Source of the DNA: Rhytidiadelphus loreus
Taxonomy: Eukaryota; Streptophyta; Bryopsida; Hypnales; Hylocomiaceae
Length of the DNA stretch: 64,000 bases
Reading direction: 5' to 3'
NCBI GenBank assembly: GCA_947034895.1
Contig: OX344763.1
Coordinates: 43,275,025 to 43,339,024 of the forward strand
The stretch's first letter is position 1, and each line of letters starts with the position of its first letter. Shown one piece after another: positions 12,703 through 23,339 of the stretch. Below the pieces are notes generated by a model that searched no databases, had not been told where the DNA came from, and saw only the letters and a program-made list of their open reading frames with translations. Made by a program: the position numbers and the translations under genes.

Positions 12703-12726
12703 GTACCAGTGTCTGTGCACAGTGCA

Positions 12727-13878
12727 ATGGAGTCGTTCCTCGACAACACGCCCCACCTCACCAAGTACATCAAACAAATTGCGTCAGAGAGAGTGCACAA
12801 GTCCTGGGCGGCGCACGTCGAAGGGAAAACTCCGCTGGAGTTTGTCGCATCCAAGGCCTTGTGGAATGTAGAGATGAGCTACCTCAAGGGCTCCCCCGTC
12901 TTTTGTTTAGAACTAGGCTTCACGAGTAACGGTGACCCCAAATGGAAAACATTTAGGGAACTCGTAGTCATCAATGTGAATGTGCTACGCGAGGCCATTC
13001 TAGTAGATGTAGTGAACACTTTGAATAACGCATTCGGAGTGCTAGCCATCAGGGTAGAAGATGAGATGACGTTCTGTCACGAACGCATCCTAAAAAATTA
13101 CGATCAAGTTCCCCATATTTTCCAAACCTTGATGCTCGATATCAAAGGTAGAGTAGAAGCTCATTTAGACGATTTTGTAGCAATTGGTCATGCAGTAAAA
13201 TCATTTCTCACTAATGCAAACAACCTCCAAGCTGCGGTAACAGTCGAATTCCAGTCCAAGCAGAAGCAAATAAATCAAATGGACTCGCAAGGTCAACAAC
13301 AGAAGAAATCCAAGAGGGGAGGAGCATCGAGCTCCAGTGCAACCACGCGGGCCAGACTGCCGGCCGCATCGGCCCTTGCTGGAGCCTCAAATGTGGCGCC
13401 ATCTTGACCCCGTGCTTCTCCCGCGTTAGAGGTAACCGAGACGGGCGCGAACATCCCAGCGCCACCGGCAGCTCGAACTGGTGACACACCAACCGTCACG
13501 GAGATAGACAGGGACCCAATCATCCCTCTGCAGCCTACAAAAGAATCTGCGGGGCGTTCTGGACTGAGGTCGCGCGAGAAGAAAAAACCCACGAGGAAGA
13601 GGAATCCTCAACCCGAGGTTGCGGCCGGGTCATCACAAGATGCAACGAGGATGGTCAGGCAATGGCGGGCAGATGTTGAGTCGTCCAGCTCCTCACAGCA
13701 GAGCGACCTGCCGGACAACACCGACGTCTCCGAGGAGGTCGCGCAAAAGCAGGCGATCAAGAAGGTGAATGGAAAATGGTTGGACAACCTAGACACTGTG
13801 CCTTACGATCCCGAAGCCGTTCCGGCCTTCCGTAGATGTCAAAAAACACCTCATATGCCCAGTTTGGACAAAATTTGA
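12727..13878 (+). pseudogene. unrecognised gene with one in-frame TGA
   Basis: The frame begins at ATG 12727 (MESFLDNTPHL), is open to a TGA at 13405-13407, and stays open in the same frame to a TGA ending at 13878. That makes about 383 codons with one internal stop. The first part is a helical-looking globular region, then a Gln/Lys-rich linker with KKSKRGG. After the stop come a Pro/Ala/Thr-rich segment, a basic stretch that looks like a nuclear signal (SREKKKPTRKRN), and a Ser-rich acidic tail (ESSSSSQQSDLPDN). The internal stop follows TCT and precedes CCC, and CGA to TGA is the simplest origin. GC content and codon use are higher than the surroundings. I do not recognise the family. A gag-like or DNA-binding protein of a mobile element is possible but unproven. 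Confidence 0.55.
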
Positions 13879-14003
13879 GTAAGTTATGGCCATTCGAAAA
13901 TTCCAGTTTCCCAATCTGTGATTCAGATCAGCGCGAACCGCGCTGAATTGCATACTCCCAAAATCATGGAATTCTCCCAAAATAACGAATATCGTGTTTA
14001 AGG

Positions 14004-15214
14004 TACTTAGTAGGAGCAACGTCCATCCACCGTCCTTCTCCCGGCATCCGGGGTTTCTGTAGGCATGTGCCAGATGCGGTCTACTATTCTCGGGGCGGTG
14101 GATCGGTGTGGGGAGGGTGTCCATTGAAGTATCTATTGACTACTCATAACTCAAGCCGTCGAGTGCATGTGTGTCGTTGTAAACCAACTTGGCTCTCGTT
14201 GTGCACCGTGGTATTTAGACAACCCCACATCCGCTTGACGTCTTGAGTTATGAGCAGCCAATAGGTACTTCAATGGGCACTCTCTTCACACCAATCCACC
14301 TCCCGAGAAAAGTCGACCGTTTCTGGTTCCCACCCTCAGAAACTCCGGATGCTAGGACGTGAACGGTGAATGGCCGTCACTGCTACCAAGTACACTCGAA
14401 CAACTTGGGGAGAGTATGCATCACAGCGCCGTCTTTCCTTGCGCCCAGGAGCTCCTTGAATGCAAGTGACGCCCTGCTCGCGAGGTGGGTCTTGGTGTGT
14501 TTCGTGGGTGACCATGTGTCAACATCTTTCGAGGAAGAAGTTGACTCCCCTATGAACTTCTGTCCAGACATGAATATTCACAAGGGATTCATGGCACTGG
14601 AATCAATGGCCCTCTTCTTCGTAGGGCGTCACCGGCATACAAGGTGCTCATTGGCGCAAGGAAGGACGACGTTGTCATGCAGATTCTCCTCAAGCTGTTT
14701 GAGTGTACCTAGTGGGAGCGACCGCCATCCACCTTCCTTCTCCCGGCATCCAGGGTTTTTGTGGGCATGTGCCAGATGTGGTCTACTATTCTTGGGACGG
14801 TGGATCGGTGTGGTGAGGCTGTTGATAGGATTACCTATTCGCTGCTCATAACTCAAGCCGCCGAGTGGATGTGGGTCGTTCGTGTTCAACTTGGCTCTCT
14901 GTATGCATTGTTGAATACGGACGACCCCACATCCGCTCGACGGCTTGAGTTATGAGCAGCCAATAGGTATTACGATCAACAGCCTCATCACATCGGTGCA
15001 CTTCCTAGGAAAAGTCGACCGTTTCTAGTTCCCACCCTCAAAAACTTCGAATGCTAGGACATGGATGGTGAATGGCCGTCGCTCCTACAAGGTGCACTTG
15101 AACAACTTGAGGAGAATGTGTATAACAACGTGGTCCTTCCTTACGCTGATGAGTTCCTTGTATGCCAGTGACGCCCTGTTCGCGAGGTGGGTCCTGTTGT
15201 GTTTCAGCGGTGAC
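14004..15214. repeat. nested fold-back (inverted repeat) elements
   Basis: Two long imperfect hairpins lie side by side. In the first (about 14004-14395), 'gtacttagtaggagcaacg' at the left end pairs with the right end near 14390. The arms extend through 'actcataactcaagccgtcg' to a loop near 14200. The second (about 14600-15200) has the same arms plus longer flanking arms: sequence around 14640-14705 is the inverse of that around 15095-15175. The inner arms contain the words 'gtggatcggtgtgg' and 'ttgagttatgagcagcc'. This resembles fold-back DNA transposons inserted in, or derived from, one another. The right part of the second is interrupted by the hAT element at 15215. Confidence 0.7.
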
Positions 15215-17049
15215 CAGGGTTGTTCGCTGCGATAGCGCAACACCGCGATAGACAGACGTCGCGCAACTTCTAGTAGAGCCCGCGCGACGTCACGAAAAGT
15301 CAAATTTACCTTTGACTTTATATAAAATTACCCCCCTCCAGTTGGATGCCATGTGGCATCTACATGGAAAACTCAAGGGGCGCATACGGGTACTAGGCGA
15401 TTGCATGTAAGGGCGACCTCTTGTAGGGGCGATTGCATGTAGGGGCGACTGGAGGTAGGGGCGACCTCTTGTAGGAGTGATTTGTAGTGCAATTCAAAAC
15501 TACCACTTCTGCTGCAATCATCCAAGAAAATAGAAAAAATATTTTTTGAAGAATCTAACCGTAAGATCTTGTACTTAAGTTGTCTAAGATCATGTGGTAA
15601 AAATTTCATAAAGTTTGGCCATATAGATAAGAAGATATTAGCATTCAAAGTTGGAAAAAAAAATTGAACTTTGGCTTGCAATTTCAGATGACTTTGACCA
15701 CCATTTGTGGAAAAAAATTGCACTATAAACTCTAAATTTTAAAAAATTATGTTGAAAAATTGAATTGAAAGTTTAAGCAAAAAATTTCAATAGAAACACA
15801 CTTGATTTTCATTCTTTAAGAAATTGTTGAATAGAAGTTGGTCTATGATTGAATGAAAAACTAAATTGTTAATAGCTCTAAGTTGGAATTGAAACACAAT
15901 AAGCACAATGGTGAGATTGTTGTAGTAGACAAACTTAACTATATTAAACAATTTTCAAAAAAATTGTATAAATTGCATTCAAAAATATATCATATAAGAT
16001 GTTTTTTAAAAAAATTGTTTAAATTGTCTAAAAGACAAGATTGTCCATAATTTTTTCATTGCTAGTCCAAATGGAATGAATCAAAGCTTCACATGTAGAC
16101 AAAAATATAATATTTGAGGGAAAAAAATTTAATATTAATTGACTTATTGTAATTTTTTTGTTGCTTGTTGACCTCTATTTTCAGCTTAGGGTGGCATAAA
16201 TTTTGCTTTTGGACACCAATTGAAGAAAAATTTATATTCTTACAAAGATGATGTACTCTTCTATCCTCCAAAAAAGTTCAAAAAATGAAAATGAAAATTG
16301 AGACTATATGCACCTACTTGAATTCTTTAAAGTCCTTCAAAAGGACTCAAGTTGGTCCTTTAGGGGTTAAACTCAACTTTATTTTTGTACACTTTTACAC
16401 ACATTAGTTTAGAAGCAAATAAATTAAAATACATTGTTTGGAAAAAATTACAAAATATTTGCACAAAAGAATTCAAATTCAAGATTCAATACATAGACCT
16501 TGGCACCTAGCGTTTTGAATATTTAATATTTTTTCTAAATGGCACATCATATAAAAAGTGGTTAATATATTTACTTTCCTTTTCAAAATTTGGAAGCATG
16601 AAATGTGACCTATGTTTTTATTTGTACTAACATAATAACAACATACCCTATTACAAAACATCAATGCGATAAACAACTTCAGGGGCTTTATCAACCATGA
16701 GTAGCTTTACCACCTATCTACATATTAGTTGCTTCTTTGAATCAGGTTCAATGACTATAGTTACCCAACTTCCTCACAAAGTACCTCATTACTAATGTGT
16801 TTTCAAATATTCCATTGTCATATTTGAGTAGTTGCGTGGATGAGTGTCTCTATAATAGCACCTGCGGCCTTACTATTGGTAACTAAAATCAAAAGAGTCC
16901 TTTTATTGTTGACCACATCGTCAAACATTTGTTTCTACTTCGGATCTCTCATTAAAAAGCGTATAATCTTTGTCCTCACTTGTTGGTGCCCAACTTTGAA
17001 TTAGAAGCACATGTCATTATGTCACCATCTGTTTAGTGATGTCAATTTT

Positions 17050-17620
17050 AGTTGCCCCTAGAAACCCCCAAATGGCCCAAATTTGCCAATTTTTGGACAA
17101 AAGGAGGGCCATTCTTTCCACCTTCACCCGCAGTTGCCTCTTACCCGAGGTCACCCTTAAGAAGTCACCCTGACCCACGTTGTCCTCCATGAGAGGTCGC
17201 CCAAAACCCGAAGTCGCTCCTAGAAACCCCCAAACGGCCCAAATTTGCCAATTTTTGGACAAAAGGAGGGCCATTCTTTCCACCTCCACCCGCGGTCGCC
17301 CCTTACCCGAGGTCGCCCTTAAGCACTCACCCTGACCCGCGTTCTCTTCCATGAGAGGTCGCCCAAGACCCGAAGTCGCCCTTAAGCACTCACCCTGACC
17401 CACGTTCTCTTCCATGAGAGGTCGCCCAAGACCCGAAGTCGCCCCTAGAAACCTCCAAACAGCCCCAATTTGCCAATTTTTGGACAAAAGGAGGGCCATT
17501 CTTTCCACCTCCACCCGCAGTCGCCCCTTACCCGAGGTCGCCCTTAAGAAGTCGCCCTTAAGAAGTCGCCCTAACCCGCGTTCTCCTCCATGAGAAGTCG
17601 CCCAAGACTCAAAGTTACTT
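17050..17620. repeat. GC-rich minisatellite inside hAT copy 1
   Basis: About 3-4 units near 165 bp, each with 'gccaatttttggacaaaa', 'ttccacctccacccgc' and 'gaggtcgccc', so each contains variants of the ACCCGC[A/G]GTCGCCC motif found elsewhere in this transposon family. The long frame through it on the minus strand is a repeat artefact. Confidence 0.8.
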
Positions 17621-18029
17621 GAAAAACGGATTGGATTGCATATTTTGGGTGATGAAAGTAGAAATTGACAACTTCATTATAGACAGTCAATTACTTTTGT
17701 TTTAGTTTGCTAGGTATATTAGTGGACCTACCTTGTTAGGTGAGCTAAGTAAATGGACCTTGATGAGATCAGATTTCATAGCTTTGACACCTAATTTCAT
17801 TTATTAAAAATGAAAGCTCCTCTAAAAATCTAGTTGCTTTGAATTCTCTATAGTACTACTTGTATTTGACAATATCTTGTTTGATCTATTAATTAGCTCT
17901 AGTATATAAATTTTATGACAAGATGTCATCTTCTATTGAACACTCAAGTTTTGCAAACATGCAATTTTGTTAAATATATATCAATGTTTCATTTTCATTT
18001 ATTCAATTGGGATTACATGATATGAAATA

Positions 18030-19560
18030 AATCAAATAAGAAAGATCATACATATCTCTCCATCTATTTTTTTGTATTTTAGAAATCATTTGATAAATTA
18101 TACACTTATAGAATGACTATTTGAGATTTGTTTAAATCCGTAGGGGAAATTTTCATTTAAATCTCTTCCCCACTAATTTAGAAGTGAATATGGTAAGTAA
18201 TTCATAAGTACAAAGATGTTTGGAGAATCAAGAAAATTAAATGGGGAAGGTATTGCAAATATTTTCATACATTATTTTGTATTTTGAAATACACTTCATA
18301 AATTATAGACCCCTTTAGTAGGATAATTCTTTGAAATTTGCATAAATTAAATCAAAAGGGGAAGTTTTCATTTAAATTCCTTCCCTACTAATTTTTTAAG
18401 TTAGAGATGAAGGTGGTAAATAATTCATAAGTACATAGATGTTTGAAGAATCAAGAAAATTAAATGGGGAAGGTATTGCAAATATCTTCATGCATTATTT
18501 TGTATCTTGAATTTTTTTTTATAAATAATACACCCATAGGATAAGTCTTTGAGATTTGCATAAATCAAAAGGGGAAGTTTTCATTTATTTTTCTTCCCCA
18601 CTAATTTTTTAAATTAAAGATGAAGGTGGTAAATAATTCATGAGTACAAAGAAGCTTGGAGAATCAAGAAAATTAAATGGGGAAGGTATTGCAAATATCT
18701 TCATGCATTATTTTGTATCTTGAAAAACAATTTATAAATAATACACCCATAGGATAAGTCTTTGAGATTTGCATAAATCAAAAGGGGAAGTTTTAATTCA
18801 AATCTCTTCCTTCTAATTTTTAAGTTAGAGATAAATGTGGTAAATAATTCATAAGTAGTTGAGTACAAGGATGCTTGGAGAATCAAGAAAATTAAATGGG
18901 GAAGGTATTGCAAATATCTCCATTCATTATTTTGTATCTTGAAAAACAGTTGATAAATAATACACCCATAGGATGATTCTTTGAGATTTGCCTAAATTGA
19001 ATAAAAAAAAGGAAGTCTTAATTCAAATTTCTTCCGTCTAATTTTGAAGTCAAAGATGAAGGTGGTGAATAATTCATAAATAGTTGATTACAAGGATGCT
19101 TGGAGAATTGAGAAAATTAAATGGGGAAGGTATTGCAAATATCTCCATTTATTATTTTGTATTTTGAAATACATTTGATAAATAATATTCCCATAGGATG
19201 ATTATTTGAGATTGCATATATTAAATCAAATGGAATAATTCTTATTTAAATCTCTTTCTTCTAATTTTTAAGCTTGAAATTAAAGTGGTAAATAATATAT
19301 AAGTATGATGAATTGATGATACTTGGAGGATAGTGAAATTCAAAATGGAAAGCTCTTTCTAAAATCTACATTTTATTATTTTGTATTTTAAAATCTACTT
19401 CATAAATAATACCTTGGTAGGATGACTTTTAGAGATTTGCATAATTCAAGAGGAAAAGCTCTAATTTAAATCTCTTTCCTCTATTTTTAAATTTTAGATG
19501 AAGGTGGTAAATTATACATAAGTATGATGATACATAGAGAATAGAGAAAATCAAATAGGA
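18030..19560. repeat. tandem AT-rich repeat, unit near 230 bp, inside hAT copy 1
   Basis: About seven diverged units, each with 'aaattaaatggggaaggt', 'attgcaaatat', 'attattttgtat' and 'ataggat'. The second copy of the element (57330-58260) has fewer units, which explains most of the length difference between the two copies. Confidence 0.8.
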
Positions 19561-20882
19561 ATGTTTTTATACAAATCTTCAGAGGGTGTTCAAATTTAAA
19601 ATCCACTTGTTAAATAATACACTGATAGGATGTTAATCTCTAAATTCTCATTGTCTTCACAAGGGGCAAATGGATTTTGGCCAAGTTCCTATATGATCAA
19701 ATTTTTATGAAAAGATAGGAAAAAAAAATTAGCTTTCTAGGAATGTAATATTAATTTTAATTGGTGCCTAGGAGCAAGAGTTATACAACAATTAGCTTTG
19801 ATCTAAATTAAATCATTTGGATGAGCAAAAACAAATCTTGAAAAATTTGAATTAAAAATTAATTTTTTTTCTCATATATTTTATTTTATTTTCATATGGA
19901 AAGCTTTTATTCATTTCATTTGGATTTATGATATGAAGAGGTTGCCAAGAAGTTGTAGAGCATCTTGTTTTGCAAGCAATTATAATATTGATTTGTAAAA
20001 TATAGGTATAGGATTTGTTTTTGAGTTCAATTTTCAGAAAAATTCAAAACAAATAGGTCCACCAAATTAACATTGATTGTTAGAACAATCTCACTATTGG
20101 AATTCGTGAGTTTTAATTCCATCTTAGAGCTATTAATGATTTAGTTTTTCCCTCTATAATACCTTTTTTTACTAAATAAATTTTTAAATAATGAAAATTA
20201 CATTATATTTTAAACTTTTATTTTTTCTATATTTTCAACTCAATTTTGAATGATGAAAAAAAACTAAATTCAAGATCTACAATTCAAACTATTTAAGTTA
20301 AGAAGATTTGAAGTCTTAAACTAGTTTGCCATTGTGCCAAAAAAACACAATTTCTTCACTTTGAATGCATTTATCTTGCAATCTATGTGGTCAAAATGTC
20401 TGAAATTTTTTCCATGCATTCTCAAACTATTCTATTGCAAGATCCTATGGTAACATATGGAAAAAAAATACCATTCTAAATTTTTTTTCTCTTTGCAATT
20501 TGCACAAAAATGACAGTTTTGAGTGTTTTTTGACAATTGCAACAAGGAGGTCGCCCCCCTGGACCAGAAGTCGCCCCCTTGGACCAGAGGTCGCCCTAAT
20601 TTTTGAAACCCGTACTCGCCCCATTTGTACTTGCACTCGCCTCCATCCGCGGTCGCCAAGGCTGAAGTACATGCGCCCCTACCCGCAGTCGCCCAATTTG
20701 GCTTTCCACGTCATTTTGTAAACCTTGCCACGTAGGCAAAATCAATTTACTGTGGGGTAAAATTTTTTACCCCTCCGCGACGCGATGTCAAGTAAACTCA
20801 ACACTTGGTGACACACGACAGGCGACGTCAGACGTCATACATGATGCCTAAACCCAAAAATATGTCAGACAAGACAACCCTG

Positions 20883-21497
20883 CCGGTGACCATGTATCAA
20901 TATCTTTCGAAGAGGAAGTTGACTTCCCCTGTGAATGAGGATGGGTTGTGAGTGCTCTTGCTTTTACTCCTCACAGTCGACCGGTTCAACCATGATGTAT
21001 TCGGCAAAGAGGCAACGTCGGAACTGGTCCATGGCGGAATTGACGAGCATTTGTCTGCAAATCTCCGAATGCATTGTAAGACCTCACAAAGACATGATTG
21101 GCAAATAGACGCTTGCTTTTGTTCATGAAGCTCAAGACCCTTCACTCGAAGTTGGCTGGATGCGGTTTTTTAGGCGCAATTGGAGGATGTGGAGTGAAGA
21201 TCCAACCCTATGCGGTGGCGAATGAACACTGAAGTAGTGTGTCCTGGCGTGAACTTAGAATGTACTTAGTTAAGATTATTTCTTCCCCCATTTTATAGTT
21301 TGTCCCAGCGTGAATTTAGTTAAGATTGTACCTTCCCCCATTCTATAATTTGTCCTGCAATACATGGTCCCAAAAGTTCGGCGTAAATAGTTTCTTCCCA
21401 GACTGCACCTTTTCTTTTGCGTCTCTCCCTTTACTATACACGACAACCCGTAGAAGAGAGAGCTAGGAATGTTGTAAACGAAGTTGGATCCCTATGC
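20883..21497. other. right remainder of the fold-back region and unclassified sequence
   Basis: 20883-20945 continues the host sequence broken by hAT copy 1 (compare about 14505-14560). The stretch 20945-21180 could be eroded coding sequence, but no domain is recognisable. About 21225-21350 holds two copies of a unit near 63 bp with 'agttaagatt', 'cttcccccatt' and 'tataatttgtcc'. At about 21497 begins the remnant of the older cargo element. Confidence 0.4.
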
Positions 21498-22314
21498 AAA
21501 ATTTGCCTTGTTATTGTGTCAGTTGTGATGATGGCGCCATGCCGGAAAGAACTTCCCGATGTAACACCATTCAATGTAGTCTTCGCACACCTGCATATTC
21601 CATGGCTCTGGCTCCTCGTTCCACCCTTTGAAAGCTAGGTGGTTATCATTGTTCAACACATGCCATCGCTTCTTGTGAATGTTACCCTTCCTTTTTCTAG
21701 TCTTGTCTTTGGCAGCCTTCCTAATTGCACCAGGAGTGTGTACAGTGGAAAAACCCGGAAGGGACCCATCACTACTACCTCCAGTTGCCATGAGATTTGC
21801 GGACGTTGCAAAATTCTAAGAACCAAATGATAGCAAAAAATAGTATATATATTATCCAAAAGGGTCATGCATGCAGCCAACAAAGGTTGCAAGACAGAAA
21901 GCCTCAATGGAAAATGAAGGTGATTGCATGATGATGGGCTACTGGCTATATAGGGCGAGTGACTTCGGTCTAGGGGGGTGAGTACGGATAGGGCAACTGC
22001 GTATCCAGCGACTGCGGGTCTGGGTAAGGTGACTGCAGGTCAGGGTAGGGCGACTGTGGGTCTGGGTAGGGCGACTGCGGGTCCAACGTGGGCGACAGCA
22101 GGTCTTGAGAGGGCGACCGTGGGTCCAAATTGGACGACTTCGGGTCCACCACCAGGTCTAGGTACCTTTTGCGCACCCGCGGTCGCCCACCCAAGACCAC
22201 TTCCTGAACCCGCGGTCTCCCTCCCAAACCCGCAGTCGTCCACCCGCGGTCTCCCTCAGAAAACCGCAATCGCCCATTCGCTGTCGCCCTCCTCCACCCG
22301 CAGTCGCCCACTCG
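21497..22314 (-). pseudogene. truncated 5' end of a RING-family cargo gene with its promoter and motif array (older element)
   Basis: Homologous to 44085-44880: the first 90 codons of the RING-H2 cargo gene (ATG at 21791-21789), the promoter and the 14-mer array. The frame ends at TGA (21521-21519) exactly where the intact paralogue has CGA after HHHN, a direct CGA to TGA change. Homology is lost just beyond (about 21497), so only the 5' end remains. On the right it is cut at 22314 by the terminus of the 22.8-kb element. The sequence resumes at 45078. Confidence 0.85.
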
Positions 22315-22489
22315 CAGGGTTGTCTTGTCTGACATATTTTTGGGTTTAGGCATCGTATATGACGTCTGACGTCGCGTGTCGCGTGTCACGAAGTGTCAAG
22401 TTTACTTGACATCGCGTCGCGGAGGGGTAAAAAATTTTACCCCATGGTAAATAGATTTTGCCTACGTGGCAGGGCTTCAGAACTGACGT

Positions 22490-22830
22490 GGACAGCCAGC
22501 GTGGGCGACGGCGGGTGTGGGCGCGTGCAGGTCTGCCTTGGGCGACCTCGGGTAGAAAAATTGAGGCGACTACGGGTGAAGGGGCGATTGCGGGTCAGGG
22601 GCTTTAGGGCGACTTCGGGTGAAGGGGCGACCGCGGGTGGAAAAAATAGAGGCGACTGCGGGTCAGGGGCTTTAGGGCGACTTCGGGATTAGGGGCGACC
22701 GCAGCTTCGGGTACTGAGGGCGACCGCGGGTCCGACAGGTAGGGGCGACTGCGGGTTACAAGGCGACTGCGGGTCGGAGCAGCAGACAGCGACCGCGTGT
22801 TCCAGGGCGACCGCAGGTTCAGTTTAGGAT
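22490..22830. repeat. 14-mer motif array near the left end of the giant element
   Basis: About a dozen variants of GGGCGACTGCGGGT (plus-strand reading) within 340 bp, some 180 bp inside the terminus. Subterminal short-motif arrays are typical transposase-binding regions in hAT elements. The terminal 130 bp itself matches the right terminus of the non-autonomous copies, including 'ggtaaaaaattttacccc'. Confidence 0.8.
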
Positions 22831-23339
22831 TTGAGTTTGGCATATTCAGTCTTTGAAGTAACACGTCACATAGGTGTTTTATAAGCGTAGAATTAGGTGC
22901 TACGTTATATTGGGGTTTACAATTTACAAGTGCAAATAATAGAGCCCATGAAATGTAAATTGGACAAACTTCTCTAATCCCAAAAATTCACCCAGTATAA
23001 GGCCACAATAATAATGTCAACAACAATTATATTAATTAGTCATCGATATTGCTTTGAGGCGGACTTCAAATGTAGCCATACTTGCATTGCACTTTTATAA
23101 CCTCGTTGCAGTCATCACCTAACTGCCTACCAATTACAACTCAACATATATTTTAAAACCGGTAATCTGTCCCTCACTCTAATATGCTCATATGCTTGAT
23201 GAAGCATTACAAAATCCTTACACATTAGGATGAAGGCTCAAAGCTTGAACTACAAAGATTTGCTACCTAACATATAAGCTAAAACCTTATAACTATAATT
23301 ATAACTATAACTATAATTATTGTCTACTTCTCTAGTACT

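Larger units (their letters stand above)
15215..20882 (+). mobile_element. non-autonomous hAT element, copy 1 (5,668 bp)
   Basis: It begins CAGGGTTGTTCGCTGCGA and ends TCAGACAAGACAACCCTG, so the outer nine bases (CAGGGTTGT) are inverted repeats. The flanks are GCGGTGAC on the left and CCGGTGAC on the right, an 8-bp target duplication with one mismatch, as expected for the hAT superfamily. A related unoccupied sequence at about 14495-14530 (TGGGTGACCATGTGTC) shows the pre-insertion state. No transposase is encoded. The inside has a GC-rich minisatellite, a long AT-rich body with a repeat unit near 230 bp, and 14-mer-type motifs near both ends. A near-identical copy lies at 54314-59492. Confidence 0.9.
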
